From the IMG/VR virus record IMGVR_UViG_3300042503_000209, positions 44,134 to 108,133 of that record: a stretch of 64,000 nt of DNA. One strand, given 5' to 3'. The position numbers were made by a program, and so were the translations under genes. The notes under the pieces were generated by a model. The model had not been told where the DNA came from. It was given only the letters and a program-made list of their open reading frames with translations, and made no database searches. This stretch comes from a virus. Position 1 is the stretch's first letter. Each line of letters starts with the position of its first letter. Of this stretch, positions 21,501-30,000 are shown piece by piece.

Positions 21501-21753
21501 GAGAAAGATCAGATGAAGAAAGTTTTGTCAACTTTTCTTGTGCATCTTTAATATACTGATCTCTTAAAGGAATAAGATTCTTATTAGAAAGAGGTGCGTT
21601 AAGCACTGAGGTATACGCAGATCTAACTCTACTAGCTCCTTGTTCAAACATAGATTGCTTCCTTTGAAGCATTCTATCATAGAAGTTAAAGTCCGGTTTA
21701 TATAAAGCCGGTTCAGGAATTGTCTCTGGTATATAAGGAAGGTATTGTGCCAT
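18571..21753 (-). CDS. Large internal/cargo-type virion protein, function unknown
   Basis: This 1,060-residue protein lies 21 bases before the polymerase gene. It starts with a proline-rich stretch (PYIPETIPEPALYKPDF), continues with a long helical region, and has a low-complexity (GT)n linker near residues 415-435. The C-terminal half is richer in beta-type sequence. I see no catalytic motif, signal peptide or membrane helix. Proteins of this length directly before the polymerase in crAss-like genomes are packaged or internal virion proteins, so cargo or ejection protein is the best guess from position. No Shine-Dalgarno sequence precedes the ATG; the leader is nearly pure A/T with a hairpin about 30 bases upstream. 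Confidence 0.9.
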   Translation of the reverse strand: MAQYLPYIPETIPEPALYKPDFNFYDRMLQRKQSMFEQGASRVRSAYTSVLNAPLSNKNLIPLRDQYIKDAQEKLTKLSSSDLSLMENVNAAEQIFSPFWQNKFMVQDIAMTKSYQNEMQKYMSWKDSAKPEEREKYNNIGMMYLQNGLSKLQNAELTPEAFGAIEMRKAEPFTNIEAWLQKQAKDQGMDVKYDDPNGPYLIETVNGQRSQKKYATWASAMIGNNFQGQFEITGTVENEERAKILKRNNPNLTEPDIQKLIAKDIISELNQGYTKRNQEIDVEVARIDSLLSSIGQTGGPNNQAMFNKLVEERSELMGRKASIGEEYKYFDKEKGKVEEAVLAAPKQYFSVLAKQRLVNNWATGRASIDQKLIKENAAFTAAQSLELRRAEHNLAVSNAAFDQWYKTEDLKIKAAKGATGTGTGTGTGTGTGTNADGTPVPGVDESGSLIYSGLSGIDITKTAETAFDIYSKNQKQAFLDAHNLIFDQKGILGFASKLGLDPAEIAHVATALQTEVATDYAHKFTKEQAAASKKLETALLNSQGVKTAGITTITGPGTLRNALIAYAGDYLSERSKIAADGSDIALTNTEFEALMRYSTAVTKLDSYNANEVQRKKLVQDKLQNDPKYKGLLVDVGNGEKDLVTASNLAPKFKSSYDFEDDDGNKVKLTSDDLAKAYVTGNITDYDPTFFQNLSSSAAALGGGGNTTTYAGYTVKKDGKEYHLYGRYNSGIGYSNNSIPAGLEDLGKTIGSLNTTYKSSQDLVKNLKAAHESVVPDLLMYKNLTGQQGTLFALNTKGNKTMGNGDNAALIIYQAVQPGNVQDVYDKDGKPLDPSMIKGIQTLLSSEKNIEEYGTGQYIPQGINGKKTIRYIFSKPISTESKDQVAGVDLSSISSGTEVNFVVKDNTSGTYLDQLPNNTGFQVYDAITRGKQIKSDPILDAAGFSYTITPNVMSDNGSAVPQYVTVDLKYKVATNVKDPQTGQLVKKVEDKSYFHTINLQGDSAKSPDEIVSYLQSLYLQNMNNNRNVHLEYQKFNTTQANVNVWDPKAALKAVGLGHLIK

Positions 21754-21781
21754 AGTTTACATATATAATATACAATAAAAT

Positions 21782-21810
21782 CTTTAAAGTTTAAAACTAA
21801 ACCTTTAAAG
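21782..21810 (-). terminator. AT-rich hairpin between two virion genes, weak terminator or processing site
   Basis: CTTTAAAGTTTA (21782-21793) and TAAACCTTTAAAG (21798-21810) pair over 12 positions with one bulged C and a four-base loop; the minus-strand RNA continues with ATTTTATTG. The low GC content makes strong termination doubtful. It may only attenuate expression of the cargo and polymerase genes, or mark an RNA end. Confidence 0.35.
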
Positions 21811-21811
21811 T

Positions 21812-23845
21812 TTAATAACCATATCCATCATCATAACCAAATGGGTATGCACTTTGAGCCATAGGTGCTCTATTTAAAGCAGCATATTGAGCATTAATAG
21901 CTGCAGCATTACCTGCACCCCTATTAGATTGAAAAGCATTAGGAAATTGAGATCTTAAAAACCCATTAATAGTAGCAGCATCATGTCCTTCATTTTTTAA
22001 TTCAAGAGCAAATCTTCTCATAGCTGCTAAACTTTGTTCAGATGGTGCAGCACTTTGTCCAGTAATCATACTCATCCAGTTATTCTTATCTTTCCATTTA
22101 AGAGTTTCACCTTGTGGTCCTTCTTCTATAGAATAATACGGATTAGTTTCATTAAGCATGTTAAGCTTACTGTATCTATCACGCTCATTCATATTATACA
22201 TTTCTCTAGCTTTAAGATCCATTCTCATAGTATTACGATAAGCTTTATCTTCTTGCTGAGCATTAAATGCTAACTTGTCTCCAGCATCTGCTCTATAAGC
22301 CATCACTCTATTCATAATATCAGTTTGTAAAGGACTAAACTGATTAGCTACCCCAACATTCATGTTTTGATATCTACCCATAGTGTTAGCTGCTTGCTCA
22401 GCTCCTTGTGCATTTAATGCACTAGCTCTAGCAGAAAACTGCTGAGGATCCATTTGAGACATATAAGCCGCCATCATGTTACGATTAGATGCACCTTCAG
22501 CTAACTCTCTATTAGGATCGTAGAACGTAGGTTCTGGTATCATAGCATTAAGAGGTGCTGCATAAGGAGTGTAACGTTTAGGAGGAACCATAAACTGCAT
22601 ACCAAAGAACGGTCTTCTACCACCGCCTCCACCACCGCCACCGGTTGTAGTTATAGTAGTAGGATCTTCTTCATAGGTAATCTCATCCATCTTTTCCCAT
22701 GCTTTTATACACTTAGTAGGATCATTAGGATCTGGTGTATAACCTTCAGGACAAGTTTTAGTCTCAGGTGTTGTAGGTGTAGTTGTAGGTTTAGTACCAG
22801 GTGTATACTTTGGCATTCTACCACGTAAAAGCTCATCTAATCCTTTTTGCTTTTCCCCATCTGAAGCATCTTTAAAACCTTGTTTATTTAAAAAAGTACT
22901 ATAACAATTAGGTCTAGCATTCATATCAGCGACTGTGTACTTAAGATTAGCACATGGTCCACTACCACCTCTACTACTGCCACCAGTTGGAATATTATAT
23001 CCTGGAGTTAATGTTCCTGGTGTACCCCCAGATATAGTACCTGGTTTACCAGGAGTTATAATAATATCTTTAGTATCTTTACCAGATGTTGCTTTTCTCC
23101 ATACATTAGTATTACCTACACGCTTATATCCTTCTTTCTCATATTTACTTATTTCTTCCTTCTTAACTTTTTTAGGAGTAGTTCCACCACCTTGATAATA
23201 ACCTTCATCACCACCATAAAAACCTCCCATCTCAGCAAGTTGTTGTCCCATACCTTCTGGTAATACAGACATAGCTACATCAGGAATACCTTGAGGAAAT
23301 CCTTTCATAGACTCTTGTACTAATGCAAGTCCACCAAGTTTTTTTTCATAGTTATCAATCATTCTTTCAGCTGTACGTTTAGCCATCTTATCAGCATAAG
23401 GATCATCAAGTATAGCTCTGTACTTGTTAACATCATACTGCTTAGCTAAAGCTGCTGGGGTAAATTTCTGTTTAGTGTTTTCTGACTTACCAAACTTTGC
23501 AAGTACAGGTCCACCTATTCGTAACTTCTTTGTATCAGAATAAATAAAAGTACCTTCAGGAACATTTAAAGGTGTACCACCATTAGTATGTCTTTCACCA
23601 CCAATCTTCATATGTTCTTTACGACCATCATTATTAAAGTCTCCATATGCTGTTTCACCAAGCTCAGCTTCAATATTAGCTTCAGCTCTATCAACAGGTT
23701 GAAGAGTGTTAGATACTGACTCATATGGATTTTGGTTCATATCAGTGTATACATCTCGTTGCCCAAGATCTAGACCATAGTTTTTTTGACCACCATACGC
23801 CATAGATTCTGGAGCACTTTTAATTCTTACTTTATACTTTTTCAT
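21812..23845 (-). CDS. Conserved crAss-like virion protein with double-glycine motifs, function unknown
   Basis: The protein has 677 residues. The N-terminal 120 residues hold a compact segment (ELGETAYGDFNNDGRKEH, then MKIGGERHTNGG and PEGTFIYSDTKKLRIGG) that I recall from large virion proteins of crAss-like phages. A low-complexity Thr/Pro/Gly linker follows, including CPEGYTPDPNDPTKC, a short two-cysteine motif common in phage structural proteins, and a run of glycines near residue 405. The C-terminal 250 residues are Ala/Met/Gln-rich and helical. Double glycines recur throughout, as in the three neighbouring genes. No enzyme motif is visible. Internal or scaffold-like virion protein is an inference from context. 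Confidence 0.9.
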   Translation of the reverse strand: MKKYKVRIKSAPESMAYGGQKNYGLDLGQRDVYTDMNQNPYESVSNTLQPVDRAEANIEAELGETAYGDFNNDGRKEHMKIGGERHTNGGTPLNVPEGTFIYSDTKKLRIGGPVLAKFGKSENTKQKFTPAALAKQYDVNKYRAILDDPYADKMAKRTAERMIDNYEKKLGGLALVQESMKGFPQGIPDVAMSVLPEGMGQQLAEMGGFYGGDEGYYQGGGTTPKKVKKEEISKYEKEGYKRVGNTNVWRKATSGKDTKDIIITPGKPGTISGGTPGTLTPGYNIPTGGSSRGGSGPCANLKYTVADMNARPNCYSTFLNKQGFKDASDGEKQKGLDELLRGRMPKYTPGTKPTTTPTTPETKTCPEGYTPDPNDPTKCIKAWEKMDEITYEEDPTTITTTGGGGGGGGRRPFFGMQFMVPPKRYTPYAAPLNAMIPEPTFYDPNRELAEGASNRNMMAAYMSQMDPQQFSARASALNAQGAEQAANTMGRYQNMNVGVANQFSPLQTDIMNRVMAYRADAGDKLAFNAQQEDKAYRNTMRMDLKAREMYNMNERDRYSKLNMLNETNPYYSIEEGPQGETLKWKDKNNWMSMITGQSAAPSEQSLAAMRRFALELKNEGHDAATINGFLRSQFPNAFQSNRGAGNAAAINAQYAALNRAPMAQSAYPFGYDDGYGY

Positions 23846-23866
23846 ATTCTTATAGATATTACAAAT

Positions 23867-25627
23867 TTATAGAAATTCTACTTCACCACCTGAAGCTAAT
23901 ATACTTTTTATTTCATCCTCTGTTAGTTCATATATACCTCCAGATTCATATTGTGATATTGTACCGCCATCAGCATACAACTTCATACCACTTAATTTAT
24001 TGTATGCTTGCTTACCTTCCCATCTAGCAAATTGTTTTATTAACTTATCACGTTCTTCAGGAGTAAGATCTGCTAACACTTTATCTGTCCCCATAGCTTT
24101 TACAATATCTGGGGTAGACGCATTAGTTTTATCTGGACTACCACTAACCCATTTGTTTCTAGCTTGAGATATTGTAAGGTTAGAATAAGCCGGACCAAAT
24201 AAAAGATCTTGAGCTGCTCTAATACCTGTTTGAAAATCTGGAAATTTACTTACAAAACCACCACTATCTTTAGCACCTTGTACACCACCATACTTAGAAG
24301 TAAAATCACCATGATGTATATTCAAAGGATTATTATGACTTAAAGCAATTTCACCATCCACATTACCACCAGATGCTCTATTAAAACTTACATGAACATG
24401 ATCTGTATGTGGACTTTTGCCATTATATGGTCTCCATGAATTAGAAACAGATGGATTCCAAATCTGTTTATTCCAAATAATATATTTAATATTTTTATCT
24501 TGAGCTTCTTTAATAAGCTTTTGAGCTATTTCGTTTCCTTGATCTAAACCTGTTATACCAATATCTAAAGCATCTCCAGTATTATGATCACTTACTGATT
24601 TCTTATGGTTTGCATCACCCCATATCCCCCAATTTTGAACTCCTTGAAACTGAGAAGAAACTTCTTTCCATGTTTGTTCTGCAACCGGATTAGCACCACT
24701 AGATTTAACTGGAGCTGGAGAAGCATTTTCAGAAGTAGCGTAAGCTTCACCTGTAGCCATTGGACTCTGTAAAGGCATAGAAAAAGGAATTTGGTCAACC
24801 GGTAACATTAACTCATCAGGTATAATGCCTCCACCATACTGTGCCATTCTTGGTAAGAATTGACCAGTATACATGCCTTTATTTACAACATACTCATCAG
24901 GTCTAAACTCTCCAAATCTGCTACCACTAACTACATAGTCTCCACGGTTACCTGACATCTCACTAGGTACTTCAGGAAACAAAGAATCTGTAGATGTTTG
25001 GCGTCTTAACCTTTTATCAAATTCTTGTTTTCTTTTATAACTATTTACAAGTTCAGTACCAAAGTTTCCCCATGATGTTAATCTATTAATATCTTGAAAA
25101 GCTTTTTCTACTGGTTGACCTATATTTTTACTGTACCAACTAACTGGATTTGTGGATGTATTAGATTGAGTATTAGCTGCTGCAGCTTGTGGTGCTTGAT
25201 AAAACGGTGAAGCAGGATCTGTATCAAACTCCTCATCATCCCATTCAGAATGCCAAAATCTTTTAGGAGTTGTAGATGTTGTATTTGCAGCTGGAGCAGC
25301 AGTAGTATTAGTAGGTTGTACAGTAGGAGTAACTATAGAAGAACTACCACTAGGTTGTACAGGTGCTTGACCAAACGGTTTAAAAGTTAAACTAGGAAAC
25401 TTAGGACCAGCGGCTTTAAGAGCATCTATCTTATTACCATTTTGCAAACCGAGTTTTTGTCTACCAGAATTTAAAAATAATGAAGACTGACTCATAAGTT
25501 GAGCATATCTAGGATCATTAGGAGATATTAATTCACCATTATAACTTAAAGTAGTAGGGACATTACTTTTCTGTTGTCCAGCAAGTTGAGCTTTAGGTAA
25601 ACCTTTTCCTGTAATACGTATTTTCAT
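23867..25627 (-). CDS. Virion peptidoglycan hydrolase: M15-type D-Ala-D-Ala peptidase plus transglycosylase-like domain
   Basis: The protein has 586 residues. Residues about 316-415 carry the M15 (VanY/D-Ala-D-Ala carboxypeptidase) zinc-site pattern: H348 and D355 in SDHNTGDALDIG, and H410/H412 in HTDHVHVSF. Next, residues about 422-475 read NNPLNIHHGDF...GGFVSKFPDFQTGIRAAQDLL, resembling the NNPGNI...F....G.RA...L pattern of phage lysozyme-like transglycosylases such as the PRD1 P5/VgrG-associated family. The N-terminal 310 residues are Pro/Thr/Ala-rich, with a segment (SGNRGDYVVSGSRFGEFRPDEY) I associate with crAss-like virion proteins. The C-terminus has YADGG, YESGG and ASGG motifs. It probably opens the cell wall during DNA entry. 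Its ATG overlaps the stop of the preceding gene as TAATG, suggesting translational coupling. Confidence 0.93.
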   Translation of the reverse strand: MKIRITGKGLPKAQLAGQQKSNVPTTLSYNGELISPNDPRYAQLMSQSSLFLNSGRQKLGLQNGNKIDALKAAGPKFPSLTFKPFGQAPVQPSGSSSIVTPTVQPTNTTAAPAANTTSTTPKRFWHSEWDDEEFDTDPASPFYQAPQAAAANTQSNTSTNPVSWYSKNIGQPVEKAFQDINRLTSWGNFGTELVNSYKRKQEFDKRLRRQTSTDSLFPEVPSEMSGNRGDYVVSGSRFGEFRPDEYVVNKGMYTGQFLPRMAQYGGGIIPDELMLPVDQIPFSMPLQSPMATGEAYATSENASPAPVKSSGANPVAEQTWKEVSSQFQGVQNWGIWGDANHKKSVSDHNTGDALDIGITGLDQGNEIAQKLIKEAQDKNIKYIIWNKQIWNPSVSNSWRPYNGKSPHTDHVHVSFNRASGGNVDGEIALSHNNPLNIHHGDFTSKYGGVQGAKDSGGFVSKFPDFQTGIRAAQDLLFGPAYSNLTISQARNKWVSGSPDKTNASTPDIVKAMGTDKVLADLTPEERDKLIKQFARWEGKQAYNKLSGMKLYADGGTISQYESGGIYELTEDEIKSILASGGEVEFL

Positions 25628-27018
25628 TAGTCAATAATTTCAAAGTTATAACCACCTTGTTTTAACATTTGTAGTTCTTCTGGAGTGACATCTAATATAT
25701 CACCTTCTACTGGACCACCCATTTGCTTAGCAAAGTTCCTAGCAAAGTTAGCTTTTTTCCTCATAGCAGGACTATATCTTCCTTCTGGTGCGTTAAGTAT
25801 TGCTGATGCAGCTTCTTGTACTCCCATACCCATACGAGTAGCCTGTGCTTTAAATGTGCCAGCTTTAGCAGGATCTAATTGTATACCACCGTATGCCATA
25901 TTAGATAATATCTGTTGTTGTACAAATTCAGGTAGAGCTCTAAAACCTGCATTGTTAGTACCACCTTTCTCATAAAAAGCATTACCACTAAATGTAGTAC
26001 CACCTTCTTTCCATGTAGCTCTAGCAAATGCTCTAAAGAAAGGATTATTAGCTAAGTTCTTTTTATGACGAGCATAGAAAGCTTTCTTTCTTTCTGGATC
26101 TTTAGGATGCTGACCTAACTTAGAATCACCAAAATATTTAACAACTCCACCAGGTCCTGTCACTTTATGTGTCTTACCCTTACGATCATTACTTCTAGTT
26201 ACAGTGTATCCACCTCTTGCCATCATTTCTTTTTCATCTTCTTGCTCATACTCTTCATCTTCCATTTCTTCACCTTGAGCTTCAGGATTATACATCATAT
26301 AATCTGAAATACTATTTACACTATCATCAATCACAGCAAGCTTAGAAGCAATCCATGGATCTAAGTTTTGTTCTGGAGAAACAAACTGACGTAGTTTATT
26401 CATCTTATCAGCAACAGCAGACATTTGACCTAGTGCCATACCACCGTTTGGTTCACCACCTTCAGCAAACACTCCTGTCATATAACCACCATATCTCATA
26501 GCAGCTTGCTGCATGTCTGGTTGTTGCATACCAGGTTGTTGTGAACCAGCTCCTTGTTGTTGTACAGCTTGAACCATTTGTTCAAAAGCTCTTTGCTGAT
26601 CTTCTGGAGACATCTGCTGTAATTGCTGTAAAATCTTTTCAGGTTCTACTTGGTTCATTTGAGCAAACTGCTGAATAACCATCATAATCTGATCTTGTTG
26701 TCCACCCTGCTGCATATATTGGTTTCCACCATACATCATTTCTGGAGCATATCCACCATAGGCATAACCGTAATTATCCATTTGATCTAGATTACCAGCT
26801 GCTGCAAAACGTGCACGAGCTATTTCAGGTGGCATTTTTTCTCCACCACCTCCCATTACTTCCATACCGTATTCAGCTTTACGCCAAGTGCCGCCTTTAG
26901 ATTTATACCACTTAGCAGCCCATCCGTTAGCATAAGCACTAGGGTAGACATCAAATTTTTGTTTAGCCATAGACTTAGCTCTAGACCACAAGGCAGGATT
27001 ATTAGGTTTGTTTGCCAT
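25627..27018 (-). CDS. Gln/Met/Gly-rich internal virion protein with double-glycine repeats
   Basis: The protein has 463 residues and no recognised enzyme motif. Residues 1-48 form a small module (DVYPSAYANGWAAKWYKSKGG) that recurs in phage and giant-virus virion proteins. The next 130 residues are Gln/Met-rich. Residues about 268-345 form a basic module (YTVTRSNDRKGKTHKVTG, then KLGQHPKDPERKKAFYARHKK) that also recurs as a stand-alone piece in other phages. At least a dozen double glycines, mostly preceded by one aromatic or charged residue (AYGG, MYGG, RYGG, ARGG, KEGG, EKGG, KQGG), separate these modules. It sits 9 bases after the 2,117-residue gene and overlaps the next gene by one base (TAATG). 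Packaged or scaffold-like role is inferred from position only. Confidence 0.9.
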   Translation of the reverse strand: MANKPNNPALWSRAKSMAKQKFDVYPSAYANGWAAKWYKSKGGTWRKAEYGMEVMGGGGEKMPPEIARARFAAAGNLDQMDNYGYAYGGYAPEMMYGGNQYMQQGGQQDQIMMVIQQFAQMNQVEPEKILQQLQQMSPEDQQRAFEQMVQAVQQQGAGSQQPGMQQPDMQQAAMRYGGYMTGVFAEGGEPNGGMALGQMSAVADKMNKLRQFVSPEQNLDPWIASKLAVIDDSVNSISDYMMYNPEAQGEEMEDEEYEQEDEKEMMARGGYTVTRSNDRKGKTHKVTGPGGVVKYFGDSKLGQHPKDPERKKAFYARHKKNLANNPFFRAFARATWKEGGTTFSGNAFYEKGGTNNAGFRALPEFVQQQILSNMAYGGIQLDPAKAGTFKAQATRMGMGVQEAASAILNAPEGRYSPAMRKKANFARNFAKQMGGPVEGDILDVTPEELQMLKQGGYNFEIID

Positions 27019-27027
27019 AATATATAA

Positions 27028-30000
27028 TTATTTTTTGTATTTAAATTTAGGATTATTAGGATTAAAAGGAGCATACTGATTAGTGTTCCATATACGTCCA
27101 TACCATGTATCATAATAATCACTATTAGGTACACCCGGTGCTGGGTTATTTATATTTCTATAATACCAATCTCTACCTTTATTCATTAAAACTCTTCTCT
27201 TATTTTCAGGAAGTTTACCAATAGTATTAGCATACTCTTTATCAAAAGAATAAGCTGGATTTTTTCTACCAGACCATTTGCCATCAGCATCTAATTTAGA
27301 TGGATCATATTGTCTGTAATATTCTTGTAAAGCATATGCTCTAGGATCTTTAGTTATTTTATTATTAGTTTTATCCCAACCAGCATTAAATATAAAATCC
27401 ATAGCTTCACCAGCTTCCATAGCACTTGCACCTGGCATTATCTTTTTTACTTCTGGATAAACCTTTTCCATTAACATTTTCATGTAACTAGGATCACTAT
27501 AATATGGTAAAGGAGAACCGCCAGGACCACCTCTAAGTTCCTCATACTTTAATATATTTCCAGCAATGTTTCTTACACTATCAGCTGAAGAAACTTGACC
27601 AGCAAACTGCATTTTTTTATGATTGTATGGAATACGTTCACTACTTGTTTTAGTCCTTTTAAATTTATCTTTTTCTGCAGAACTCATTTCAGATGATGTC
27701 TTAGGTGTCTGAGAGTTTACTCTTTTAGAAGGACGACATGCTGGATAGCCGGCTCTCTTTTCTCCTTCTTGTCTACCGCACGCTTTACCAGTCTTTACAT
27801 CTACCCACTTCTCTGCAAACCATCTATCTAAACCACCATGTTGTCCACCACTTTTCATCTTAACAGTACCACCACACTTATGACAAGTCATTGGATCATA
27901 ACCACCATCAGCAGCTTTCCATGACCATCCACAATTAGAACAAGAAACATTCTTGCTTAAAAGTCCACCATTCTTAACTTGAGGTATAGCATCAGAAGCA
28001 TAAGATGTTTTATTCTTTACTACATTATTATGAAGATCTGCAAGCTTTTGAGGATCGTTTCCAATTATCTTTAAAATATCATCTAAACTATTCAGACTAT
28101 TTTCTTTGCTCTTAAAAAGTTCATCACGAAAATTTTTAAAACTTCCCTTATAGTTATTATGATCATTAATGATCTTTTTCATATCCTCTGCTGTATACTT
28201 CTTTTTTGGATCTAGATTATACTGATATCTAAACTCATTAAGACGAGCATTTATTTCAGTTGGAGTAGAAAGATAATCATATTCATTTCTGGTACTAACA
28301 TATCTATCAGTTTTAAAATTTTTGTTTTTAGGAATTACTTGTTTAGAAATAAAACTACTAGGAGTACTGTATAAATTAGCATCCCAAAACCATCTAGGTT
28401 GATCATAAAAAGTATTATCCTCATAATCCATTTTATGAGTAAGTTCATGAATTTGAGTAGGGGCACTAAAACTTGTTGGATAATCAGTATTAAAGTTTAA
28501 TGAAGAATCTTTAGGGGTATAAAAAGCCTGAGTATTATATAGATTTTCATTTGTCTCTATATCTTTATTAGTGTATGTTTTATATTTTCCTGATAAATTA
28601 TCTAAAACAGATAATCTGCTATTAGCCCATTCAGTAAACTTAGGATCCTTAGCTCTTTCAGTTAACCAATACTGCATAAAATTACGCATATCTTTGTAAC
28701 CTTCTTTTAAAGAACCATCTTCAACTGTTATTCTAGTGTCATGATTATGAGCATACTTTTTCTTATTAACGTTTTTATTAAGAGCTGCCATAGTTGCCAA
28801 GTCAGATCTAGATAGACCACCACCTGACCACCCACCTTTTTGCATCATTGGATATTCATCTACATAAGATGCACCACCAAAGTTATAATCCTTACCAGGA
28901 TACATTACTTGTTTCTTACCGTTGTTACCTATTCCTAATACAGGATATGGTACACCTTGCATTGTAATATCTGATCCAGGTATACGAGTAACTTTACCAG
29001 GGTGAGCCCATTGACCACGAGGATCTAATATAGGTCCACCTTGTTTTTTATAATTTTGCATTCCTGCATACACTCCAAATTGACCTACTTCAGCTGGGGG
29101 AGCTGAAGGAAAAAATGGAACATTAGGAGCTTGTTGAATAGCTTGTATAGCATCTGTACCACGACCTGCATAGGGTACTCCCTGTATAACTTTACTAACT
29201 GCATCTAATCCAATTTTATGACGGGCTTTCAAACCAACTTTAGATGCATTACTCATCATCTTACCAAATTTACCTACCTTTCCTAACAAAGGAAGTGCAC
29301 CAAATATTTCAAGTTCTGTTTGAGGAGACATTCCAGTTTCTTTGTATGATTTGTAAACATCATCCCAAGAACTTAGTCCTGTTGGATCAATTATTTCAAA
29401 TATATTTTCTAAAGTAGAATCAGTTTGACCACCTCGTTGCTTCTTAGCACTACCCTTTTGTTTTTCAAATTCAGTAATACGAGGTTGTCCAGTAAACGGT
29501 TGAATGTTATTTAACAACTCATAATACTCTGCATAAGTAGGATTAGATTTATTCTTATTAATATATTCTAAACTTTTAACAAAGTTAGGATTTGTAAAGA
29601 TCTCAGGATACTTAGCTTTAAGTTCATCAAACGCAGTCTTTTGTCCTTCTTTAGCTAAGCCAATATGTGCAACGTCCCAGTCTTCAAGATGATACATTCC
29701 TGTTTTATCAGCAGCACTCCAAAGAACATCTTTATATAACTTTTTATTTACATTAGCATCAATAGGTTTACCATCTACATATAGAACGTAATCTTTTGCT
29801 GCATCAAAATTATGAAGAGATACTGGAGTTTGAGAGTTACCTTTTTTCTGAATCTCAAGTTGTGATTGTATATCACGTCCACCAGTCTTATCATAAAGAC
29901 CAGTGTTTTGATAGCCAACACTAACCTTTTTACCAGGATATAATGATTGAAGTTTCTTAGTAGCTTCTTGTTCAAACTCTGCAAACTTAGCCAATGGTCT

